A stretch of DNA of 64,000 bases from Aplectana chamaeleonis (GCA_029168955.1 JAPDOI010000145.1:1-64000); one strand, 5' to 3'; numbered from the stretch's first letter, positions 42,369 to 54,189 are shown. The notes: a model not told the origin generated them from the sequence alone. Numbers and translations are program-made.

Positions 42369-42799
42369 GGCGTAGGCATTATGTAGCTGCTTCATGGTGG
42401 TGGCGGGGCATCTCGAACCGTGCTCCAATCGAGTTGAAAATTTTCCACCATATACCTCGACCCCACCTGACAGCAGCTCTTTGTTTTTGTAGCATGTTGT
42501 TGTTTTGATGATTTGCCTGTAAAAATAATATTTTTTTCTGAAAATCTTTGCTTTTGTCGACTTGTTCGAGTCAAAGTTCAATTTTGTGTTCTTCGCTCAC
42601 CGTAGTTGAACGAAAACGTGCTCCATTCTCAACTAATCACCCAACCTTTTAAAAAATAGGTCAAATATTTAAAAATCAGTCTAGTCTATCACTTTTTCAA
42701 CCTTTCCAGGGAGGTCGCTTTTTTTGGTCCAAAAAGTGTCCCGCTCGGGGGGGGGTCGTTGTTCTGGACCACCCGGACCACCACTGTGCCTGACCCTGA

Positions 42800-42984
42800 T
42801 TTAGTGGCTTGCGGGCGAGCCGACTTTTCAGTCAGAGCGTTTGTCTAGGGATTTGGAACCAATTCAAGAACCTCAAAGGGATGGTGGGTTTGGCTGACCT
42901 TGGGCGAGGATCGAATTTGACCGTGTACTACGAGCAGCAGCACCTCGTGCCACCACGCCACAAAGGCTAGGATAGATAACCAGT
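42800..42984 (-). mobile_element. tRNA-derived SINE, copy 1
   Basis: On the minus strand: A-box-like GTGGCGTGGTGGCACGAGG, B-box-like GGTCAAATTCGATCCTCGCC, then a body TTGAATTGGTTCCAAATCCC and CTGAAAAGTCGGCTCGCCC. The whole order recurs at 55908-56108. Confidence 0.75.
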
Positions 42985-43125
42985 ATAGCGAGTTAGAAGT
43001 GCTTGATGTGGGGGAACTGCAGAGGACCCTGGTAACATTAACCCTCATTACGTTCCTGAACTGTAGCTTGATTGAGACTGCTTATACATCCATCTTATAT
43101 ACCCGACAATACCCAACAGAGCACA

Positions 43126-43524
43126 ATCGCTCCAGCCGCGAAGCGGCTGGAGAGGTTTGGTTTTGCCTAGGCCTTGTGATCACTTTGATTTTTATAAAAT
43201 AGTTTATAGAATCTTTGAAACAAAATTTCTGAAGATTTCCTTCTGGATATAAGCGAAGGGGTCCAGAATACACCTGCTGTCCGAATTTCAACAAAATCGG
43301 TTCACAAATAACACAGTTGTGAGCCCGAAAGCTTAAGGAAATTTCATGGTGTGCGCCGTAGGCCGTGAGCCGTAGGCCGTGGGCCGTAGGCCGTGGGCCG
43401 TCACGCTTTTCAGTTCTCACTGCTAATAGCCACTGCCAATGGTCGAAGGCAATCAGCTTGGCAGACAGGTAAGTTGGTAGGGGGTGCGTAGGCTGGTAAG
43501 TGATCGATTTGTAGGTGAGTGGGG
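43126..43524 (-). repeat. Minisatellite flank with terminal hairpin, copy 2
   Basis: Begins with the hairpin CTCCAGCCGCGAAGCGGCTG GAG, matches 31888-32225 and runs into the large array. A GTAGGCCGTGGGCCGT-type microrepeat (43358-43402) is longer here than in copy 1. The hairpin-plus-internal-tandem-repeat layout recalls Helitron/Helentron-derived short elements. Confidence 0.75.
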
Positions 43525-46500
43525 ATTCTGATGGTATCATCGGGACGTCGTGAAAAGTGCTTCGGGCTTCTGATGACGTCATCTGGACATCGCGAAAAGT
43601 GCTTCGGGCTCCTGAGGACGTCATCACGACATCGTCAGAAGTGCTTCGGGCTCCTGATGACGTCATCGTGACGTCGTGAAAAGTGCTTCGGGCTTCTGAT
43701 GACGTCATCTGGACATCGCGAAAAGTGCTTCGGGCTCCTGAGGACGTCATCACGACATCGTCAGAAGTGCTTCGGGCTCCTGATGACGTCATCGTGACGT
43801 CGTGAAAAGTGCTTCGGGCTTCTGGTGACGTCATCGTGACGTCGTGAAAAGTGCTTCGGGCTTCTGATGACGTCATTGGGACGTCGTGAAAAGTGCTTCG
43901 GGCTTCTGGTGACGTCATCGTGACGTCGTGAAAGTGCTTCGGGCTTTGATGACGTCATTGGGACGTCGTGAAAAGTGCTTCGGGCTTCTGATGACGTCAT
44001 TGGGACGTCGTGAAAAGTGCTTCGGGCTTCTGATGACGTCATCGGGATGTCGTGAAAAGTGCTTCGGGCTCCTGATGACGTCATCGTGATGTCGTGAAAA
44101 GTGCTTCGGGCTTCTGGTGACGTCATCGTGACGTCGTGAAAAGTGCTTCGGGCTTCTGGTGACGTCATCGTGACGTCGTGAAAAGTGCTTCGGGCTTCTG
44201 ATGACGTCATTGGGACGTCGTGAAAAGTGCTTCGGGCTTCTGATGACGTCATCTGGACATCGCGAAAAGTGCTTCGGGCTCCTGAGGACGTCATCACGAC
44301 ATCGTCAGAAGTGCTTCGGGCTCCTGATGACGTCATCGTGACGTCGTGAAAAGTGCTTCGGGCTTCTGGTGACGTCATCGTGACGTCGTGAAAAGTGCTT
44401 CGGGCTTCTGATGACGTCATTGGGACGTCGTGAAAAGTGCTTCGGGCTTCTGGTGACGTCATCGTGACGTCGTGAAAAGTGCTTCGGGCTTCTGATGACG
44501 TCATTGGGACGTCGTGAAAAGTGCTTCGGGCTTCTGATGACGTCATTGGGACGTCGTGAAAAGTGCTTCGGGCTTCTGATGACGTCATCGGGATGTCGTG
44601 AAAAGTGCTTCGGGCTCCTGATGACGTCATCGTGATGTCGTGAAAAGTGCTTCGGGCTTCTGGTGACGTCATCGTGACGTCGTGAAAAGTGCTTCGGGCT
44701 TCTGGTGACGTCATCGTGACGTCGTGAAAAGTGCTTCGGGCTTCTGGTGACGTCATCTGGACATCGCGAAAAGTGCTTCGGGCTCCTGAGGACGTCATCA
44801 CGACATCGTCAGAAGTGCTTCGGGCTCCTGATGACGTCATCGTGACGTCGTGAAAAGTGCTTCGGGCTTCTGGTGACGTCATCGTGACGTCGTGAAAAGT
44901 GCTTCGGGCTTCTGATGACGTCATTGGGACGTCGTGAAAAGTGCTTCGGGCTTCTGGTGACGTCATCGTGACGTCGTGAAAAGTGCTTCGGGCTTCTGAT
45001 GACGTCATTGGGACGTCGTGAAAAGTGCTTCGGGCTTCTGATGACGTCATTGGGACGTCGTGAAAAGTGCTTCGGGCTCCTGAGGACGTCATCACGACAT
45101 CGTCAGAAGTGCTTCGGGCTCCTGATGACGTCATCGGGATGTCGTGAAAAGTGCTTCGGGCTTCTGGTGACGTCATCGTGACGTCGTGAAAAGTGCTTCG
45201 GGCTTCTGATGACGTCATCGGGACGTCGTGAAAAGTGCTTCGGGCTTCTGATGACGTCATCGTGACGTCGTGAAAAGTGCTTCGGGCTCCTGAGGACGTC
45301 ATCACGACATCGTCAGAAGTGCTTCGGGCTCCTGATGACGTCATCTGGACATCGCGAAAAGTGCTTCGGGCTCCTGAGGACGTCATCACGACATCGTCAG
45401 AAGTGCTTCGGGCTTCTGAAGACGTCATCGGGACGTCGTGAAAAGTGCTTCGGGCTCCTGATGACGTCATCGTGACGTCGTGAAAAGTGCTTCGGGCTTC
45501 TGATGACGTCATCGTGACGTCGTGAAAAGTGCTTCGGGCTTCTGATGACGTCATCTGGACATCGCGAAAAGTGCTTCGGGCTCCTGAGGACGTCATCACG
45601 ACATCGTCAGAAGTGCTTCGGGCTCCTGATGACGTCATCGTGACGTCGTGAAAAGTGCTTCGGGCTTCTGATGGCGTCATCGTGAGGTCGTGAAAAGTGC
45701 TTCGGGCTTCTGATGACGTCATTGGGACGTCGTGAAAAGTGCTTCGGGCTTCTGGTGACGTCATCGTGACGTCGTGAAAAGGGCTTCGGGCCTCTGATGG
45801 TATCATGGGGACGTCATGAAAAGTGCTTCGGGCTTCTGATGACGTCATCTGGACATCGCGAAAAGTGCTTCGGGCTCCTGAGGACGTCATCACGACATCG
45901 TCAGAAGTGCTTCGGGCTCCTGATGACGTCATCGTGACGTCGTGAAAAGTGCTTCGGGCTTCTGGTGACGTCATCGTGACGTCGTGAAAAGTGCTTCGGG
46001 CTTCTGATGACGTCATTGGGACGTCGTGAAAAGTGCTTCGGGCTTCTGGTGACGTCATCGTGACGTCGTGAAAAGTGCTTCGGGCTTCTGATGACGTCAT
46101 TGGGACGTCGTGAAAAGTGCTTCGGGCTTCTGATGACGTCATTGGGACGTCGTGAAAAGTGCTTCGGGCTTCTGATGACGTCATCGGGATGTCGTGAAAA
46201 GTGCTTCGGGCTCCTGTTGACGTCTTCGTGATGTCGTGAAAAGTGCTTCGGGCTTCTGGTGACGTCATCGTGACGTCGTGAAAAGTGCTTCGGGCTTCTG
46301 GTGACGTCATCGTGACGTCGTGAAAAGTGCTTCGGGCTTCTGATGACGTCATTGGGACGTCGTGAAAAGTGCTTCGGGCTTCTGATGACGTCATCGGGAT
46401 GTCGTGAAAAGTGCTTCGGGCTCCTGATGACGTCATCGTGACGTCGTGAAAAGTGCTTCGGGCTTCTGGTGACGTCATCGTGACGTCGTGAAAAGTGCTT

Positions 46501-49262
46501 CGGGCTTCTGATGACGTCATCGGGACATCGTGAAAAGTGCTTCGGGCTCCTGAGGACGTCATTACGACATCGTCAGAAGTGCTTCGGGCTGCTGATTACG
46601 CCATCGGGACGTCGTGAAAAGTGCTTCGGGCTTCTGATGACGTCATTGGGACGTCGTGAAAAGTGCTTCGGGCTTCTGGTGACGTCATCGTGACGTCGTG
46701 AAAAGTGCTTCGGGCTTCTGATGACGTCATCGGGACATCGTGAAAAGTGCTTCGGGCTCCTGAGGACGTCATTACGACATCGTCAGAAGTGCTTCGGGCT
46801 GCTGATTACGCCATCGGGACGTCGTGAAAAGTGCTTCGGGCTCCTGATGACGTCATCGTGACGTCGTGAAAAGTGCTTCGGGCTTCTGGTGACGTCATCG
46901 TGACGTCGTGAAAAGTGCTTCGGGCTCCTGATGACGTCATCGTGACGTCGTGAAAAGTGCTTCGGGCTTCTGGTGACGTCATCGTGACGTCGTGAAAAGT
47001 GCTTCGGGCTTCTGATGACGTCATTGGGACGTCGTGAAAAGTGCTTCGGGCTTCTGGTGACGTCATCGTGACGTCGTGAAAAGTGCTTCGGGCTTCTGAT
47101 GACGTCATTGGGACGTCGTGAAAAGTGCTTCGGGCTCCTCATGAAGTCATCGGGACATCGTGAAAAGTGCTTCGGGCTTCTGATGACGTCATTGGGACGT
47201 CGTGAAAAGTGCTTCGGGCTTCTGGTGACGTCATCGTGACGTCGTGAAAAGTGCTTCGGGCTTCTGATGACGTCATCGGGATGTCGTGAAAAGTGCTTCG
47301 GGCTCCTCATGAAGTCATCGGGACATCGTGAAAAGTGCTTCGGGCTTCTGATGACGTCATCTGGACGTCGTGAAAAGTGCTTCGGGCTCCTGAGGACGTC
47401 ATTACGACATCGTCAGAAGTGCTTCGGGCTGCTGATTACGCCATCGGGACGTCGTGAAAAGTGCTTCGGGCTTCTGATGACGTCATCGGGATGTCGTGAA
47501 AAGTGCTTCGGGCTCCTCATGACGTCATCGGGACATCGTGAAAAGTGCTTCGGGCTTCTGATGACGTCATCTGGACGTCGTGAAAAGTGCTTCGGGCTCC
47601 TCATGACGTCATCGGGACATCGTGAAAAGTGCTTTGGGCTCTTGATGACGTCATCGGGAGATCGTGAAAAATGCTTCGGGTTTCTGATGAAGTCATCTGG
47701 ACGTCGTCAAAAGTGCTTCGGGCTTCTGATGACGTCATCGGGACGTCGTGAAAAGTGCTTCGGGCTCCTCATGACGTCATCGGGACATCGTGAAAAGTGC
47801 TTCGGGCTCTTGATGACGTCATCGGGAGATCGTGAAAAATGCTTAGGGTTTCTGATGACGTCATCTGGACATCGCGAAAAGTGCTTCGGGCTTCTGATGA
47901 CGTCATCGGGACGTCTTAAAAAGTGCTTCAGGCTTCTGATGACGTCATCACGACATCGTCAGAAGTGCTTCGGGCTTTTGATGACGTTATCGGGACGTCG
48001 TGAAAAGTGCTTCGGGATTCTGATGACGTCATTGGGACGTCGTGAAAAGTACTTCGGGCTCCTGAGGACGTCATCACGACAACGTCAGAAGTGCTTCGGG
48101 CTTCTGATGACGTCATCGGGATGTCGTGAAAAGTGCTTCGGGCTCCTCATGACGTCATCGGGACATCGTGAAAAGTGCTTCGGGCTTCTGATGACGTCAT
48201 CTGGACGTCGTGAAAAGTGCTTCGGGCTCCTCATGACGTCATCGGGACATCGTGAAAAGTGCTTCGGGCTCTTGATGACGTCATCGGGAGATCGTGAAAA
48301 ATGCTTCGGGTTTCTTATGAAGTCATCTGGACGTCGTCAAAAGTGCTTCGGGCTTCTGATGACGTCATCGGGACGTCGTGAAAAGTGCTTCGGGCTCCTC
48401 ATGACGTCATCGGGACGTCGTCAAAAGTGCTTCGGGTTTCTGATGACGCCATCTGGACATCGCGAAAAGTGCTTCGGGCTTCTGATGACGTCATCGGGAC
48501 GTCGTGAAAAGTGCTTCGGGCTCCTCATGACGTCATCGGGACATCGTGAAAAGTGCTTCGGGCTCTTGATGACGTCATCGGGAGATCGTGAAAAATGCTT
48601 AGGGTTTCTGATGACGTCATCTGGACATCGCGAAAAGTGCTTCGGGCTTCTGATGACGTCATCGGGACGTCTTAAAAAGTGCTTCAGGCTTCTGATGACG
48701 TCATCACGACATCGTCAGAAGTGCTTCGGGCTTTTGATGACGTTATCGGGACGTCGTGAAAAGTGCTTCGGGATTCTGATGACGTCATTGGGACGTCGTG
48801 AAAAGTACTTTGGGCTCCTGAGGACGTCATCACGACAACGTCAGAAGTGCTTCGGGCTTTTGATGACGTTATCGGGACGTCGTGAAAAGTGCTTCGGGAT
48901 TCTGATGACGTCATTGGGACGTCGTGAAAAGTACTTCGGGCTCCTAAGGACGTCATCACGACATCGTCAGAAGTGCTTCGGGCTTCTGATGACGTCAGCG
49001 GGGCGTAGTGAAAAGTGGTTCGGGCTTCTGATGACGTCATCGGGACGTCGTGGAAAGTGCTTCGGGCTCCTGAGGACGTCATCATGACATCGTCAGAAGT
49101 GCTTCGGGCTTCTGATGACGTCATCGGGACGTCATGAAAAGTGATTCGGGCTTCTGATGACGTTATCGGGACGTCTTGAAAAGTGCTTCGGGATTTTGAT
49201 GACGTCATCAGGACGTCGTCAGGAGTGCTTCGGGCTGCTGATTACGCCATCGGGACGTCTTG
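43525..49262. repeat. 42-bp minisatellite, large array (about 136 units)
   Basis: Same unit as 32226-32825, in the same orientation. Most units hold GATGACGTCATC, a 12-bp palindrome with the CRE/ATF core TGACGTCA. Variants (ACATCGCG, CACGACATCGTCAGAAG, GGGAGATCG) recur in blocks, giving higher-order repeats; one block repeats at 630 bp (47641 versus 48271, 15 units). One frame stays open on both strands because 42 is divisible by three (up to 933 codons on the minus strand). Confidence 0.97.
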
Positions 49263-49477
49263 AAAAGCGCCGGACTATCCTGAACGGGGGCACTCAAGAT
49301 TAAAGTCAGAAATGGAATGAATCACCGATCTATAACGCTATCAATCGAAGTATTTCTACAGAACTTCATCAACAACAATGATTGATAGCAGCATCGAACA
49401 TCTTTTGTCAGGTTTTCCATTCATTTTCACGAGCGAATCGTGGGTGCCCCCCTCCCCGTCTATGATAGTCCCAAAAG

Positions 49478-49640
49478 TGCTTCGGGCTTCTGATGACGTC
49501 AGCGGGCCGTCGTGAAAAGTGCTTTGGGCTTCTGATGACGTCATCGGAACGTCATGAAAAGTGCTTCGGTCTTCTGTAGACGTCATCGGGACGTCGTGAA
49601 AAGTGGTTCGAGCTTCTGCTGACGTCATCGGGACGTCGTG
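49478..49640. repeat. Degenerate outlier of the 42-bp minisatellite (about 4 units)
   Basis: AAAAGTGCTTCGGGCTTCTG ATGACGTCA units with more substitutions, separated from the main array by about 215 bp of unrelated sequence. Confidence 0.85.
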
Positions 49641-49645
49641 GAAAC

Positions 49646-49775
49646 CCGGAGAGTGGGCGGGTGCTCGGACCCCTTGCTGGTCATCCGAGAAATTGTGCAG
49701 GACACCCCGTAGAGTGATTAGGAGTCCCGGACCCGTCACTGGTCATCCGGAAAATTGTGCAGGTTACCCAAAAGA
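49646..49775. repeat. Two-unit tandem repeat of about 65 bp
   Basis: CTGGTCATCCGAGAAATTGTGC and CTGGTCATCCGGAAAATTGTGC, each followed by AGG(A/T)(C/T)ACCC and a GAGTG-like block. Confidence 0.7.
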
Positions 49776-50741
49776 ATGAGCAAGAGTTTTGAGCTTTGCG
49801 CTAGCCGTCTGAGATAGTGTGCTGGATGCATCGGAATTTGCGAAGCAGTCCGAGAACACCTTGAAAAACTTTTCTAAAAGTGTGCTGATGACAAGCATAG
49901 CGTGCAGAAAGCTTGAGATATTATGTAGGTCATGTCGCCAGGCTGCTCTTGTGTTTCGTAACGCGCTGAGGCCATTCACACAACCCCATTTTGAGTGCTT
50001 CCTCATTCTTCTTCTCCAGCCTACTGGTTTTTTCTGCAACAAATGGTAGTTGTTTATCAGCATCTAAATTCAAAAACAAACTGTTAGAACGATCTCCATT
50101 CGCAGCTCAGCAGAGCTTTTTCATATCAAATTCATGGAATCGAAGCGGCTGTTCTGCGAAGGAATGGGGCGGAGGAAACGAAATAATGAATATGAAAAAC
50201 CGCTTCGTTTCACTGATGTGAAAGTGCCCAGATGGAATGGAAAGTAGTTTCTGACTGTGCAGGTTTTGAGTTAGTTTCATTCGCAAGCGAAGAACTGCGG
50301 GCAGATTCTGCATCCGGCTGTAGGCCAGCAGGCTTTCATGATTATCGACCGGGCTGGCTACGTCTGAGCGACTAACTATCACCGGGGCCTAAGGCCCCTG
50401 TCAGAGTTGGTTGAGAAAATCACCGTGGCCGACCCGTTCGATACGTATGAAAAACATGGAAGGTGCAAATAACACCCGGTGTAGCCAGATGTGTCTGACG
50501 CGATCAACATGAATGAATTATGTAAAACGATATCATGGATATCACTCATTTATTAGCTTATATCATGTGAACATCGGTCGCGCAAGCCACATCGGGTGAT
50601 TTTTCTGAGATAGTTTTATAACAGGTTGGGTCATTGATTCTTGTGATCACAGAAAGAGGACTGATATAACGGGAGATGAAGAGGTTTTTGTTCGAAATTC
50701 TTGCATGGGATATTACTGCGTAATATCAAGAAAAAGTGAAC
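49776..50741. other. Unassigned stretch with an exon-like block and a small hairpin
   Basis: On the minus strand near 50055-49950 a frame KTSRLEKKNEEALKMGLCEW follows an AG, resembling a coiled-coil exon, but it is short and unnamed. At 50126-50221 an imperfect hairpin pairs TCGAAGCGGCTG with AACCGCTTCG, related to 52833-52985. Confidence 0.35.
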
Positions 50742-51180
50742 AATTCTGTAAAAAGGGAGTCTCCCAAGCAAAAGTGGTTTGATTCAGCGTTACAAACGTT
50801 TCAACAAAGGAACAATAGGGAAGTGGAATGAGGAGAGTGTACAAAATGAACAATATCCTCTAAGAACTCTTTTCTTGGTCGAAACTTCTAAACAGCGGAA
50901 CAAACCGTTGCGGTTCTCTATGAGGAAGCGCTTTTGGCTGCATAAAGGACTTTGATTATGTGAGTGCCTATAAAATATTTATATATCACTTCCTCATACA
51001 GAACCGCAACGGTTTGTTTCCGCTGTTTAGAAGTTTCGATCAAGAAAAGAGTTCTTAGAGGATATTGTTCATTTTTTGTACACTCTCCTCATTCCACTTC
51101 CCTATTGTTCCCTTTTTGTTGAAACGTTTGTAACGCGAACCAAACCACTTTTGCTTGGGAGACCCCTTTTTTACAGAATT
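50742..51180. repeat. Large foldback inverted repeat (439 bp)
   Basis: AATTCTGTAAAAAGGGAGTC ... GACCCCTTTTTTACAGAATT; arms of about 190 bp (including GAACAATATCCTCTAAGAAC and its complement) around a loop of about 60 bp. High arm identity implies recent origin. Confidence 0.85.
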
Positions 51181-51184
51181 AGAA

Positions 51185-51310
51185 ATTGGATCCGGCTCAT
51201 TTCGGAAAAATGCAAAAGCTGTTTTTCTCTTCACCATCAACCTAATTCCTAAAAAAAAGATTGTTCTTCAATCGAAACTCATAATAACATTCATGTGAGG
51301 ACGAAAATGT
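51185..51310. repeat. Left half of the 3205-3560 dispersed repeat
   Basis: CTGTTTTTCTCTTCACCATC AACCTAATTCC and flanking sequence match 3225-3345. The right half appears 2.6 kb later at 53925. Confidence 0.65.
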
Positions 51311-51480
51311 CGTCGACTTCATTTAATGCGTTTAACGAAGACTTGCACTGTTGCAAAATGAAAGCGAAACCCGAATTAGGTCACCTAGATAAGGTATCAA
51401 GTGAGCTCTATGGACGAGTTGCTCTTCAGAAGGCGAACTTGTCTAAAGAACACAACTTACAGTTGACCGCAATGTTACTA

Positions 51481-51675
51481 GGACATGGTGCGGTTGCGGA
51501 CTCGCACTAAATTACGGTACAATCTGGCACTTTGCCAGATTTCGTCATCGATCGGCGCCAACCGTCGTCTTTCTGCTCACGAAAATATCAGCTGTGGCGC
51601 TGATCGATGACGAAATCTGGCAAAGTGCCAGATTCTACCGTAGTTTTAGTGCGAGTCGGCAACCGCACCATGTCC
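51481..51675. mobile_element. TA-flanked foldback MITE (195 bp)
   Basis: GGACATGGTGCGGTTGCGGA ... GGCAACCGCACCATGTCC between TA at 51479-51480 and 51676-51677. Arms include AATCTGGCACTTTGCCAGATT, itself a palindrome. Confidence 0.82.
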
Positions 51676-51795
51676 TATCAACTCATACACTGGAGGGGGC
51701 TAGCGCAGCTCTTCAGGGGGGCAACCCTCCGGGCACCGGCGCTTGCCCCCAATCAGAGGGCTACCGCCGGAGTGACAATTTGGCTTGATCGGAGC

Positions 51796-51900
51796 CCCCC
51801 GTCACTGCCCTGAAGCCCCCCTGTGACTGCCCTGAAGCCCCCCTGTGACTGCCCTGAAGCCCCCCTGTCACTGCCTTGAAGCCCCCCCATCACTGCCCCG
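51796..51900. repeat. 22-bp tandem repeat (about 4.5 units)
   Basis: CACTGCCCTGAAGCCCCCCTGT-type units, C-rich on the plus strand, next to a C10 run at about 51939. Confidence 0.8.
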
Positions 51901-52309
51901 GAGCAGTGACGTCACGAAACCGGAGCAGGGACGTCACCCCCCCCCCCCGGCAAGCGTCTCCGCCTTCCTCCCAAAAAATCCCTTTCTGACAATGACTCGA
52001 AGTCGCCGTCCAGGGCCGGCCCTGTTGGGCCGAATGCGGCTCTCCATGAGGTGAGGCGTCTTTTATACCGGTCGAGCACGTGATAGATGCCTTCTCTGGT
52101 CTCTATTGTCGTAAACTACCTTCTACGACTTCTTCCCATCTTTTCCCTCTCTTCCTCTCGGGGGACAAGCGCCGGAGGAGAGCAGGGACCTCCCCTGAAG
52201 CCCCCCTTGGGGGAGGCCTGCGCTGTCGCTCCCCCAAGTCGAAAACGGGCTCTATTGTCCGGCGCTTGCCCCCCCCCCGCAGAGTCTGAGAACATTGCGG
52301 TCAACTGTA

Positions 52310-52785
52310 GGTGTTCACGATAATGTTCGATTTTAGGTTTAGTCGCTAAATCGATTGTTTGGCCTTCGAGTAGAACCGAAATGACGAAGAAACCGAGAAA
52401 AACGCACCAGAAGGACACCTTTGTCTTTAATCTCAACCCGTTTCTCTACTCTCAGTGGAACTGTTTGTTGTGACAATGAAATCATTTGTGGACCCGTCTT
52501 TTGCAATTTTCTATGTGTTGCCCCGTTCTTTCCCTTGGAGACTAACTAATACTGTTTTGCCCAGAATAATCTTCCATTTTCGATTAGTCCCATTTTTTTA
52601 CCAGTGACAACCACTACGAACATGTTCATCCAACCGATCAACTAGTCTAGGCCAGAGCATAATGTCAATGAAATAAGACGTTTTAGTGCATTTCTCGCAG
52701 TTTCTTCGTAATTTTGGTGAGACTTGGTAGCCAACGTATTGTTTTGAGTAAAACCCAAAAACGAAAATCGTCGTGAACACTGCCT
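52310..52785. mobile_element. TTAA-family MITE with truncated left end
   Basis: Left begins GTGTTCACGATAATG, lacking TTAAAGGCA where the 51449-52318 element abuts. The right end is CGTGAACACTGCCT followed by TTAA (52786-52789). Confidence 0.55.
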
Positions 52786-52832
52786 TTAACTGATACACAT
52801 TTGTGCATGTTGGCGGATTCATGTATAGTTCC

Positions 52833-52985
52833 ACAATCGCGTTCAGTCCTCATTATCACAATCATAGAAGCGGAGCGGTTCTTTTAAAAAAAATCAACAA
52901 TGAAAATGAAGAAATCATTCTCAGAACAACCGCTTCGCTTCTACGATTGTGATAACGAGACTTTGCGGACTGAACGCGATTGCGG
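52833..52985. repeat. Imperfect foldback, about 150 bp
   Basis: CACAATCGCGTTCAGTCCTC ATTATCACAATCATAGAAGCGG pairs with CCGCTTCGCTTCTACGATTG TGATAACGAG...GACTGAACGCGATTG. Confidence 0.75.
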
Positions 52986-52994
52986 AAGTATATC

Positions 52995-53482
52995 ATACAA
53001 TACCGCTCGTAGGATTTGGTCAGAAAGCGAGCGAGGTCGGGTTTTCGCGTCTTTTTCGTCTTTTTTGCATAACTCGCTTCAAACTCAATTCTGAGCGAAA
53101 CTAGGGTGACTTTTATGATCCTGGGGTCAAGGGCTACCAAATGGTTAAGCCTTTGTGGTGGTTACTTTAAGAGTTATAGAAGTTTCGCAATCAGCCACGT
53201 TTGTTAATACGGTACCGTGGCGGGTGGGGCGCTACCGTTTCTGGCTGCGTTTCCCTTTGTCTACGGTATATAGAGAGCAGGTTGATTGCGAAACTTTCAA
53301 GGTTCTCAACGAAATCCTGACAATGGCTAGACCTTTGGATAGCCCTTAACGCCAGGATCATGAATATCTCTCTAATTCTGCTGAAAGTTGACTTTGAAGC
53401 GAGTTATGCAAAAAAGACGAAAAAGACGCGAAAACCCGACCTCGCTCACTTTCTGACCAAATCCTACGAGCGGTAGTGTATA
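52995..53482. mobile_element. TACCGCTCGTAGG-TIR element, copy 1
   Basis: TACAATACCGCTCGTAGGAT ... ATCCTACGAGCGGTAGTGTA; TIR of about 110 bp with GGTCAGAAAGCGAGCGAGGT and GCATAACTCGCTTCAAA. Second copy at 62599-62978. Confidence 0.85.
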
Positions 53483-53682
53483 TGCGAGTGACGAAACTAT
53501 GAGTTACGACACACGCAACCGCCGTGATGGTTAGCATCGAGTTGGAAACATGACAATATAGAGTTTGAGCTTCATAGTATTGCAAAAAAAATCCAACCAG
53601 AAACACAAAAAGGATGAGAAATAGTATGATTAAGGGGAAAGATGAGGGAAATGCTGCGAAAAAATTTAAAGAACGATAGCAA

Positions 53683-53900
53683 CTCAGCGGGCGACTCGCT
53701 AGCGAATAGCTTTCGACCCGCTACACCACCTCTCCTTGCGCTCGCGACCCACTATACCCGTAGCGGGTGTCGAGCGAAGACGAGGGGTAGCGGGTAGCGA
53801 GCTCTTCGAAATGAGAGGTGAGCGAGTGGCGAGCCAGGCCCGAAATGCGCGCGGGTGGCGAGCCAGGCCCGAAATGCGCGCGGGTGGCGAGCTCCGACTT
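53683..53900. repeat. CGAGC-rich cluster with a 33-bp tandem duplication
   Basis: GGCGAGCCAGGCCCGAAATGCGCGCGGGT-type unit is repeated twice (53829-53885; quoted here only as GCGAGCCAGGCCCGAAATGC). Flanked by TAGCGGGT/ACCCGCTA inverted motifs. Confidence 0.65.
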
Positions 53901-53924
53901 CCCGAGTTAGTGTTCGTGAAAATA

Positions 53925-54110
53925 AGGTTATTTGAAATGATTCGGATATCCGAAAAAATCGGATCTAAAAATTTCTTGTCACAGAATCTCCTAGTTACGT
54001 GAAAGTTGAGATCATTCTGCCTTTTTAGTCTAGATACATCCAAACGTAAACCTTTCAGTTCAGGGTAAAGCAGAAAGGAGCGATTTTTGCATTTCTCTTT
54101 TATAAGCTCA
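53925..54110. repeat. Right half of the 3205-3560 dispersed repeat
   Basis: TGATTCGGATATCCGAAAAA and TAGTCTAGATACATCCAAAC match 3375-3490. The intervening 2.6 kb (51310-53925) is absent from the 3.2 kb copy. Confidence 0.65.
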
Positions 54111-54189
54111 TTGTTTGGTCAGAAGAGCTACACATCCGGCACTGCATGCTTTTCTAGTTTCGAAAGGGGAGTAACGCAAAAGTTGCTAC

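Larger units (their letters stand above)
51449..52318. mobile_element. TIR element with nested TA foldback
   Basis: AACACAACTTACAGTTGACC GCAATGTTA at the left and AACATTGCGGTCAACTGTAG GTGTTC at the right are inverted. Subterminal GGCGCTTGCCCCC blocks are also inverted (51734 and 52260). Confidence 0.6.

Noticed and set aside
43761..46562. 933-codon open frame on the minus strand made of 14-residue repeats
   Set aside because: It lies wholly in the 42-bp minisatellite. The unit length is divisible by three and lacks stops in that frame, so the openness is automatic. Other strands and frames are open too, and there are no splice or start signals.
47267..49087. 606-codon open frame on the plus strand in the same array
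   Set aside because: Same reason; both strands cannot be selected coding at once and the repeat variants look neutral with respect to codons.
43525..49262. CRISPR-like repetitive array
   Set aside because: Units are contiguous 42-bp copies without unique spacers, and the setting is eukaryotic.
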